Virus record (IMG/VR): IMGVR_UViG_3300049215_000014
Location: 1-24,520 of that record
Direction: 5' to 3' (one strand)
Length of the DNA stretch: 24,520 nt
From: a virus
A program made the translations under genes and the position numbers. Position 1 is the stretch's first letter. Each line of letters opens with the position of its first letter. Below are positions 20,068-24,520 of the stretch, in pieces. The notes under the pieces are model-generated. The model was given only the letters and a program-made list of their open reading frames with translations, was not told the origin of the DNA and made no database searches.

Positions 20068-20712
20068 TTATGCCGGATTTCCACGGGCATCATCCGTCGC
20101 CTTGAGATACAGGTATCGGGTCGACGTGTAGTCGCGGTTCATGAGCTTGCCCATTACCTCGAAGGACAGGCCAAGCTGCTCCCGCAAGCGGACAATGGCA
20201 TACCGCCGCGCAAGCACAAGAAATTGCATCTGGCAGGAGCCCAGAAGCTCCTTCCGCGAAACGCCATACATGGCGCAGGCAAGGACGATGATCTTCTCGG
20301 CGGGAGACAGGACGGTGCCCTTTGGCACCCCCACTTTCGCCGGCTTTGGCAAGTAAACAGCGGGATCGTCAGACAGGAACTTGGCGACCGTGGACGGGTC
20401 TTTGCGGATGACGTATGCGATCTGCGCTACCGTCATGCCGCGATCGGCGCGAAGCCTGCGGGCGATGACCTTGCGGGCGGAGACCAGCTTGGCCGTCCGC
20501 TTTTCGCGGCGAATCTCCAGATCAGCGATGCCCAGCTTGGCGCAGTACGGCGCAAGGATTTTGCGCCAGTCGAAAATGGGCACGGATGGCGCAGTGAAGG
20601 GCTTTGCCCACGTCTCGCGGTCGGCCTTCACAATGGGCCGCAAAGTCGTTGCAGGAAAGAACTTCCCCCGCAACTCGGCAGCCCGCGCCTGGATCGCCGC
20701 CTCGATGCTCAT
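20068..20712 (-). CDS. Tandem DnaA domain IV-like DNA-binding protein (no AAA+ domain)
   Basis: A 214-residue protein starting MSIEAAIQARAAELRGKFFP; ATG 20712 overlaps the gcrA stop as ATGA. Two halves each look like DnaA domain IV. The first (about 51-113) reads RKILAPYCAKLGIADLEI ... VSARKVIARRLRADRGMTVA ... IRKDPSTVAKFL. The second (about 137-204) reads EKIIVLACAMYGVSRKELLG ... LVLARRYAIVRLREQLGLS ... NRDYTSTRYLYL. Each keeps the domain IV logic: a first helix, an L-rich loop, R..A.., a central S/T-hydrophobic turn, and the base-contacting RDHT-type signature, here KDPS (104-107) and RDYT (193-196). Chromosomal DnaA carries one such domain after an AAA+ ATPase; here the ATPase is absent. 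Binding of DnaA-box-like sites is likely. Whether it initiates replication or occludes host DnaA is not known. Confidence 0.75.
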   Translation of the reverse strand: MSIEAAIQARAAELRGKFFPATTLRPIVKADRETWAKPFTAPSVPIFDWRKILAPYCAKLGIADLEIRREKRTAKLVSARKVIARRLRADRGMTVAQIAYVIRKDPSTVAKFLSDDPAVYLPKPAKVGVPKGTVLSPAEKIIVLACAMYGVSRKELLGSCQMQFLVLARRYAIVRLREQLGLSFEVMGKLMNRDYTSTRYLYLKATDDARGNPA

Positions 20713-21191
20713 GCGGCCACCCGCCACACCATCCGATGATGCCACGCGCAGAAGCTCGACTTGGGCGCCCACTTGTCGGCCCCGCAGAACATCTGCCCTG
20801 CACCCGTCGCCACGCCAACCGGATACCGACAATGCCGATGGCTCAGGTCCATCAGGCTGACGGCAGTCTCGGCGGTCGGCTCGACAAGGAACAAAAGGAT
20901 CGGCTCGGGCTTTACCTTCGGCGGGCGCATGATCGCGTTCATCGGCTTCCTCCGGTCCTTGCGGGGATTCGCAGATGCGTTCGTGCGGCGCTTCACGCCC
21001 ACAGTCGGAATGGTGGTGCGTGTCCGCTTGCTGATGCCGAGTTCCTTCATGCGGTCGCGATGCATGCGGCCGATGACGGCATTGCGGGTGGTGTCGCCGA
21101 GGTCGCGGGCGATCATCCCGGCAGACCATCCTTGGTTCCACAGGTCACGGGCGCGGGTAAGACGCTCGGGCGTCCATGGCGCGTAGATCAT
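20709..21191 (-). CDS. gcrA: GcrA family cell-cycle transcription regulator
   Basis: A 160-residue protein. ATG 21191 overlaps the MT-A70 stop as ATGA. The N-terminal domain is a clear GcrA match: WTPERLTRARDLWNQGWSAG (6-25) and IARDLGDTTRNAVIGRMHRD (27-46), the helix set that reads methylated GANTC in Caulobacter. The linker (51-110) is basic and disordered. The C-terminal segment HCRYPVG (120-126) ... GQMFCGADKW (133-142) ... FCAWHHRMVW (148-157) matches the zinc-free Cys/Trp/His sigma70-interaction domain of GcrA (LC.WP.G....FCG......YC..H). So both the DNA-binding and RNA-polymerase-contact parts are retained. It would steer host RNA polymerase to adenine-methylated promoters, including the phage's own. 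Confidence 0.9.
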   Translation of the reverse strand: MIYAPWTPERLTRARDLWNQGWSAGMIARDLGDTTRNAVIGRMHRDRMKELGISKRTRTTIPTVGVKRRTNASANPRKDRRKPMNAIMRPPKVKPEPILLFLVEPTAETAVSLMDLSHRHCRYPVGVATGAGQMFCGADKWAPKSSFCAWHHRMVWRVAA

Positions 21192-21775
21192 GCCGCCACC
21201 TCTCCAAACTTGCCCACCTCGTTGCCCCACGCATCCCAGCCCTTGCGGCGCTCCCGCGCAAACAGTTCGACGTAGGGACCACCCACCAGGCGCTCGATGC
21301 GGTCGTGAATGCCGTCAGGCTTGCGAGAATGCTCCCGGCGCGGCGCAATGATCCCCTGCCGCACATCCGCGTGCAGGCGCTTCGGCTTGCCACGGGTTGC
21401 CAGAAGGCTCGGCTCGGTGTTGGCGCGCGTCCAGTAGCCCATGCCGGCAAAGGGCGTCGCGTCGTCGGCGAAAAGCCGGTACGGGTCCGCTTTCATCCAC
21501 GAGAAGGCACAGGTCTTGTAGGTAAAGCCCCAATGGTCGAGGAGTTCAAACGCATCGCGCAACGTAGGCCAGCACGACCACATGAACAGCACGCAGTCAT
21601 CGGCGGCGAGATCCCCGACCGGCAGCGCGCCTATGTCGTCCACCGCCATCGTCGGATAGTGGTTGTCGGCAGACCGCGCCGTGCCCTTTCCGCTCCAAAC
21701 CTCAAATCGCCACGGAGGGTCGGCTAGGATCGCCCCGTAATGCCCGCGCCGCAGGTCGCCGAAGGGCCAACTCAC
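21188..21775 (-). CDS. MT-A70 family adenine-N6 DNA methyltransferase
   Basis: A 195-residue protein starting with GTG at 21775 (GTGA overlap with the preceding stop). The SAM-dependent amino-methyltransferase motif DPPW lies at residues 19-22 (AILADPPWRFEVW), followed by HYPTMAVDDIGALPVGDLAA (39-58), DDCVLFMWSCWPTLRDAFEL (59-78), and the conserved GYWTRANTEPSLLATRGKP ... RREHSRKPDGIHDRIERLVG, ending ELFARERRKGWDAWGNE. This is the phage MT-A70 family, distinct from CcrM. The target sequence is unknown. It is the immediate neighbour of gcrA, whose cellular counterpart senses m6A. Confidence 0.92.
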   Translation of the reverse strand: MSWPFGDLRRGHYGAILADPPWRFEVWSGKGTARSADNHYPTMAVDDIGALPVGDLAADDCVLFMWSCWPTLRDAFELLDHWGFTYKTCAFSWMKADPYRLFADDATPFAGMGYWTRANTEPSLLATRGKPKRLHADVRQGIIAPRREHSRKPDGIHDRIERLVGGPYVELFARERRKGWDAWGNEVGKFGEVAA

Positions 21776-22095
21776 TTGCGTCCCTCCGCCACCATCAGCA
21801 CCCGCAGGAAATCCGACAGGCGCATGACCATCAGGGGCTCCTGCCGGTCAGCCTTGACCACCAGGCCCTTGTGCTCGCCGAGCCAGCCATAGAGCTGCGC
21901 AAACCCGGCAGCCCGGCTCTTGCATTCGAACACCCAATCCTCGCCCAGCACCGGACAGGACACGTCGCCCACATACGAGCCTCCGGCGGCGCCAGAGAGA
22001 GGCACACGCTCGGCTGCGAGGCCGGCGTCCTGCAGGATGTGGACGATGGACCGCTCCATGCGGGCGCCCTTGTCGCGGGAGGCGCGACCGGTCAT
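21772..22095 (-). CDS. Holliday-junction resolvase-like PD-(D/E)XK nuclease
   Basis: A 107-residue protein starting with ATG 22095 (ATGA overlap with the methyltransferase stop). It shows the archaeal Hjc/phage resolvase core: SRDKGARMERSIVHILQDAG (6-25; E14), GSYVGDVSCPV (39-49; D44), WVFECKSRA (54-62; E57-x-K59) and FAQLYGWLGEHKGLVVKADR (65-84). These supply the E-D-ExK catalytic set. It should cut branched DNA produced during replication or recombination. The longer frame to 22254 is rejected because it overlaps the methyltransferase gene out of frame. Confidence 0.85.
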   Translation of the reverse strand: MTGRASRDKGARMERSIVHILQDAGLAAERVPLSGAAGGSYVGDVSCPVLGEDWVFECKSRAAGFAQLYGWLGEHKGLVVKADRQEPLMVMRLSDFLRVLMVAEGRK

Positions 22096-22808
22096 GCAGC
22101 AGCCCTCATCATGCCAGGGTGAAACGTGCGGGCGATGTATCGGCTTAACGGCAGGGGTATCTTCGCGATCATCGCCGAAGCGAACTTGCGCTTCGCCGAC
22201 TTGCTGCCCGAAGATGCCAAGCTGTCGGGTGTGCGCGGGCCGTCGTTGAACCATTGCGTTCCAGCCGGGGCCTTGCGCCCGTCAGGAACCATGCGATTGC
22301 AGGACTGTAACGTGCCGTTTTCCCGCCACCCGCTTCCGTCATGCTTGGCGGCCTTGAAAACGGGTGGCATCAACGCAGGAACATCGCCCCAAAGGTAAAA
22401 GCTACCGAAACACCATCGTGCCCTGCCAACCCATTTCTGCGCGCCGCGCACGTTCTCGACCACCAGCGGGATGTGCCGGCCAGCGGCCTCGCAAGCCTCG
22501 CGCTGAATGCGAAAGCAAGCATCGAACAGCGTATTGTCCGGTGGCGGCAACGCCTTCGCCCGCTTCCACGGCATCGCCCGATAGCTGTATGCTTGGCATG
22601 GTGGAGACGCGACAATCAGCGCCGCATCGCGGAACTGGCTGCCGTGCAACGTCAGCACGTCCTGGACAACAAGTTGCGCCGGGTAGCGATGCTCCCCGTA
22701 GACATGCCGCTCGATGTCGAAGCCGACGACATCATAGCCCTCGGCCAGCAAACCCTCGGTCCAGCCGCCAAGGCCGCAGTATAAATCTATGCCTAGCGGC
22801 CTGCTCAT
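22092..22808 (-). CDS. C5-cytosine DNA methyltransferase
   Basis: A 238-residue protein starting MSRPLGIDLYCGLGGWTEGL; the ATG overlaps the gapR stop as ATGA. SAM motif I is DLYCGLGGWTEGL (8-20), catalytic PC motif SPPCQAYSY (68-76; C71), and motif VI VVENV (116-120). Later parts WFNDGPRTPDSLASSGSKS and KIPLPLSRYIARTF correspond to the target-recognition and C-terminal motif region, though the whole enzyme is shorter than most (about 330-400 residues). It could modify phage DNA against host restriction. Recognition sequence unknown. Confidence 0.88.
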   Translation of the reverse strand: MSRPLGIDLYCGLGGWTEGLLAEGYDVVGFDIERHVYGEHRYPAQLVVQDVLTLHGSQFRDAALIVASPPCQAYSYRAMPWKRAKALPPPDNTLFDACFRIQREACEAAGRHIPLVVENVRGAQKWVGRARWCFGSFYLWGDVPALMPPVFKAAKHDGSGWRENGTLQSCNRMVPDGRKAPAGTQWFNDGPRTPDSLASSGSKSAKRKFASAMIAKIPLPLSRYIARTFHPGMMRAAA

Positions 22809-23098
22809 GCAGCCCGCACCGACACGCTGGCGATGGCGGCCTTGCCCAACGGAGTATCCGCCAGCATCCCGAGGGCATGCCGGTATGTGTCGAGGATGGC
22901 CTCCTGCTCCGCCAGGTCGCGGGCATCCATGCGGCGCTCGCGGATGATCCGGCGGAGGACTTTCACGTCGTAGCCATTTGAGCGTGCTTCGGCGTAGACC
23001 TCCTTGATGTCATCGGCGGTTTCCCGCTTCTGCTCTTCGAGGGTTTCGATCCGGGAGATGATCGACTTGAGCTGTGCGGCTGCGATGGTGTCGGACAT
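22805..23098 (-). CDS. gapR: GapR family nucleoid protein (DUF2312)
   Basis: A 97-residue protein. ATG 23098 has TAGGAG 7-8 nt upstream and is the correct start; a longer frame upstream is antisense. The sequence AAAQLKSIISRIETLEEQKR followed by DIKEVYAEARSNGYDVKVLR is a direct match to Caulobacter GapR/DUF2312 ('QLKSI..R.E.LE..K......IKEVYAEA.gnGfDvKvLk..vr.R....'). It then continues with RRMDARDLAEQEAILDTYRH. GapR forms a clamp on overtwisted, AT-rich DNA ahead of moving polymerases and helps topoisomerases. A phage copy would presumably help replication or transcription of phage DNA. Confidence 0.93.
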   Translation of the reverse strand: MSDTIAAAQLKSIISRIETLEEQKRETADDIKEVYAEARSNGYDVKVLRRIIRERRMDARDLAEQEAILDTYRHALGMLADTPLGKAAIASVSVRAA

Positions 23099-23106
23099 GG
23101 GGGCTC

Positions 23107-23490
23107 CTACGGAACAATCTTCATGATGCGCGTGGTGCCGGACCTGCCTTTCCGCTTCAGGCGCTTGTATCGGCTCTTGATCAGGCCGCGCCTTTCCATG
23201 TCGGACGCCAGTACGCACACGTCCGGGCTATGCGCCCCGGCCCGCCGCGCGATTTCGATCATCCCGATGCGGCAGTCACGATAGCGGCTGTTGGCGCATT
23301 CCTCGGCGATGACCTGCAGAACGCGGGTCTGCGTAAGGCTAAGACGCCTCGCGCTCCGGCACTTCTCCAGCCAAGCCGAGTCGGCCGGGAATATCGGCTT
23401 GACGACCACCGGCATCAGGTCGGCGGGCATCTCGCCCCATACCGGCGCCGGGCGCTTGAACCACGACGCGATGGCAGACAGCAGGCTCAT
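23107..23490 (-). CDS. Winged-helix DNA-binding protein
   Basis: A 127-residue protein. The frame is open from TTG 23514, but the best start is ATG 23490 (MSLLSAIASWFKRP) because the AGGAGG at 23497-23503 on the coding strand lies 9 nt upstream. ATG 23511 (TGATG overlap) is an alternative. Residues 51-127 look like a winged helix: LTQTRVLQVIAEECANSRYR, IGMIEIARRAGAHSPDVCVL, ASDMERRGLIKSRYKRLK and a basic tail (KGRSGTTRIMKIVP). It is a probable transcription regulator of the following operon. Confidence 0.65.
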   Translation of the reverse strand: MSLLSAIASWFKRPAPVWGEMPADLMPVVVKPIFPADSAWLEKCRSARRLSLTQTRVLQVIAEECANSRYRDCRIGMIEIARRAGAHSPDVCVLASDMERRGLIKSRYKRLKRKGRSGTTRIMKIVP

Positions 23491-23510
23491 CCTCATTCCC
23501 TCCTCATCCA

Positions 23511-23942
23511 TCAATCCAAGGGGCGATCAGGACCGCGAAGCGCCGCGCGATGCGCAGCCACTTGAGGGCCATGGAAGTCCTCGTCCTGAAGCAGCAGGGC
23601 CTCCAGCCTCGCGATGCGAGCATCGATTTGCGCCAAGGCATCCCGTCCCTCCGCCAGTAACCGCGTGTCAGCCGCCGCCTTGCGAATGGCGTCCATCTCT
23701 TCGGCGCGAATGATCCGTGCCTCCTGACGCCAGATGTCCTCCGCACGGCCATGCGTCATCGGGTGCGCCATGAACCGGGATACCCTCCGGGCAGCGCGGC
23801 TGATGGCGGCCTTGACGCTGTCCCCGACAGGTCGAGGCTCGGCGACGCGGCGCAGCAGGCTCGAAGCCTCAGCAGCGATGCTCATGACTGCCTCTTTGCG
23901 CGCGGTGCGCTTGGTTGAGCGCAAGGTGTGAAATTCCGACAT
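23511..23942 (-). CDS. Basic/coiled-coil protein of the early operon, unknown
   Basis: A 143-residue protein starting at ATG 23942 with GGAG 9 nt upstream. An alternative ATG at 23885, with AGAGG 6 nt upstream, would give a 124-residue form (MSIAAEASSLLRRV...). The N-terminal half is Arg-rich (VKAAISRAARRVSRFMAHPM, GRAEDIWRQEARIIRAEEMD) and the second half is a predicted helix or coiled coil (DALAQIDARIARLEALLLQD). It is the first gene of the leftward operon and starts next to a divergent rightward gene. No homologue recognised; a small DNA-binding accessory protein is a guess. Confidence 0.6.
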   Translation of the reverse strand: MSEFHTLRSTKRTARKEAVMSIAAEASSLLRRVAEPRPVGDSVKAAISRAARRVSRFMAHPMTHGRAEDIWRQEARIIRAEEMDAIRKAAADTRLLAEGRDALAQIDARIARLEALLLQDEDFHGPQVAAHRAALRGPDRPLD

Positions 23943-23963
23943 CTAGGAAGGCTCCTCGGCCAT

Positions 23964-23980
23964 GTTCGTTGTCGACGAAC
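23964..23980. promoter_or_regulatory. 17-bp dyad in the divergent start region (candidate operator)
   Basis: GTTCGT-TGTCG-ACGAAC is a perfect 6-bp inverted repeat with a 5-bp spacer. It lies between the leftward start at 23942 and the rightward ATG at 23995. A regulator binding here could control both operons. If the rightward gene actually starts at 23962, the site would lie inside its first codons. I find no strong -10/-35 pair. Confidence 0.4.
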
Positions 23981-23994
23981 ACGCGGAGCAACCG

Positions 23995-24423
23995 ATGTCG
24001 GATGACTGGGAGTCGATCGGCGAGCTGGTGGCCCGCATAGCAGGTGGATTGACGGGGGTTGCCGCCCCCGACACCACCGACCTTCAGGAAGGAGAAGGCC
24101 GGGAGCCGAAGCCCCCGGCAGTTGGCATCGACAGACCGGGTAGCGTGCTGAGGGAGGAGTACAGCAGCATACCCACCGGCAAGCGGCCGGCTTCGCCAGC
24201 GGGCCATGAGCCCGAAGAGGGTGCGGGAGCGCTTGCAACCGGGATGGAGGGACATGCCGAGAGCACTCCCGCGTACCGGCTGTTCGTACTCAGCCGGATA
24301 GGCACCGCCGGGATGCGGATGCGGCGGGAGCACCCCGGCGGCCTGCGCGTGGTAGGAGGTAGCGCCACGCGGTTCGAGATCAGAGAGACGCGGTCTGCCG
24401 CACGGGCACACCAGCGTCGTTGA
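23995..24423 (+). CDS. Divergent small rightward protein, unknown (possible frameshift)
   Basis: An acidic protein of 142 residues from ATG 23995 (GGAG 7 nt upstream), or 153 from ATG 23962. It begins MSDDWESIGELVARIAGGLT, a good phage-like N-terminus. Beyond about residue 20 the sequence (GHEPEEGAGALATGMEGHAE, RREHPGGLRVVGGSATRFEI) is low in structure. A second possible start (GGAGG then ATG 24255, MPRALPRTGCSYSAG, then stop) lies in another frame, so the region may contain a frameshift or two genes. Coding on this strand is moderately supported. Confidence 0.45.
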   Translation: MSDDWESIGELVARIAGGLTGVAAPDTTDLQEGEGREPKPPAVGIDRPGSVLREEYSSIPTGKRPASPAGHEPEEGAGALATGMEGHAESTPAYRLFVLSRIGTAGMRMRREHPGGLRVVGGSATRFEIRETRSAARAHQRR

Positions 24424-24520
24424 CGAATGCCTGCGCCCACAGGCTAGGCAGGACCACACAGGCCACCTGCCGCCGGGCGGCGGGGGCGAACCCCCCCCCC
24501 CAATCCACCACCCCCCCAAC
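24424..24520. other. C-rich right-end sequence without a gene
   Basis: The last 97 bases contain no credible gene. The final about 50 become extremely C/G-rich, with a run of twelve or so C, then a second run of seven C. No terminal repeat or cohesive-end pattern is seen against the left end. This is most likely an assembly or sequencing edge; a true low-complexity end is possible. Confidence 0.5.

Noticed and set aside
23869-24519. 216-aa minus-strand frame with a zinc-ribbon-like CLACG...CPCG segment near the right edge
   Set aside because: Starts within the C-rich artefact-like tail, overlaps the start of the 23511-23942 gene in another frame, and has no ribosome-binding site. The Cys pattern could be chance.
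1-24520. CRISPR array, tRNA, insertion sequence or integrase/attachment site
   Set aside because: No regularly spaced direct repeats, cloverleaf, transposase, terminal inverted repeats or recombinase frame could be seen.
24460-24520. Cohesive or terminal repeat end
   Set aside because: The right-end sequence shows no match with the left end by eye; C runs look like an assembly edge.

Overview
The window reads as one end of a tailed-phage genome (or an intact prophage segment) from a GC-rich alphaproteobacterial host. The host assignment rests on two regulators largely confined to Alphaproteobacteria and their phages: a DUF2312/GapR protein and a GcrA protein. No integrase, endolysin, DNA polymerase, tRNA or CRISPR array is visible. 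The left edge cuts through a gene and the right edge ends in a C-rich tail, so this is probably an incomplete contig. The 733-residue portal is in the size range of P22/N4-type portals, so a short-tailed virion is plausible but not proven.

Almost everything is transcribed leftwards (minus strand), so the map is read from right to left. (1) 23942-20068: a tightly overlapped regulatory/DNA-modification operon. It encodes a coiled-coil protein, a winged-helix protein, GapR, a C5-cytosine methyltransferase, a PD-(D/E)XK resolvase-like nuclease, an MT-A70 adenine methyltransferase, GcrA and a protein that looks like two tandem DnaA domain IV units without an ATPase. Most junctions from gapR onward are 4-nt ATGA/GTGA overlaps. 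(2) 20037-17108: a replication-protein-like gene, a small membrane protein, a second GcrA-type HTH regulator fused to a winged helix, a pair of paralogous unknown genes and an unknown late-regulator-like gene. (3) 16237-16924: a three-gene rightward island with its own near-consensus sigma70 promoter, ending with an XRE-like HTH protein. (4) 16189-7162: two small membrane proteins, terminase small and large subunits, an HNH-AP2 homing-type endonuclease, a conserved HExxEH protein, small overlapped genes, portal, a Pro/Gly-rich protein, a GroES-type co-chaperonin bracketed by two paralogous small genes, and a scaffold-like coiled-coil protein. (5) 7147-1: a conserved structural protein, a 524-residue glycosyltransferase-FkbM methyltransferase fusion, a probable decoration protein, the major capsid protein, a second endonuclease (degenerate HNH plus endonuclease VII domain), a beta-helix protein and three tail/appendage-type proteins.

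The most interesting system is region (1). One transcription unit carries likely counterparts of several parts of the alphaproteobacterial cell-cycle/nucleoid circuit: a GcrA regulator (methyl-adenine-dependent in Caulobacter), an adenine methyltransferase (different family from CcrM), a DnaA-box-binding-type protein, and GapR. This suggests the phage reprograms or bypasses host cell-cycle control of replication and transcription. Other notable points are a predicted RNA hairpin that hides the ribosome-binding site of the endonuclease VII gene, the glycosyltransferase-methyltransferase fusion in the capsid module, the phage co-chaperonin, and several dyad-symmetric putative operators.

Two genes were found by reading past existing ORF calls because they are short and start with GTG: 12695-12808 (37 aa) and 9887-10063 (58 aa). 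Many start codons were moved to internal ATG/GTG/TTG codons on the basis of Shine-Dalgarno sequences and stop/start overlaps.
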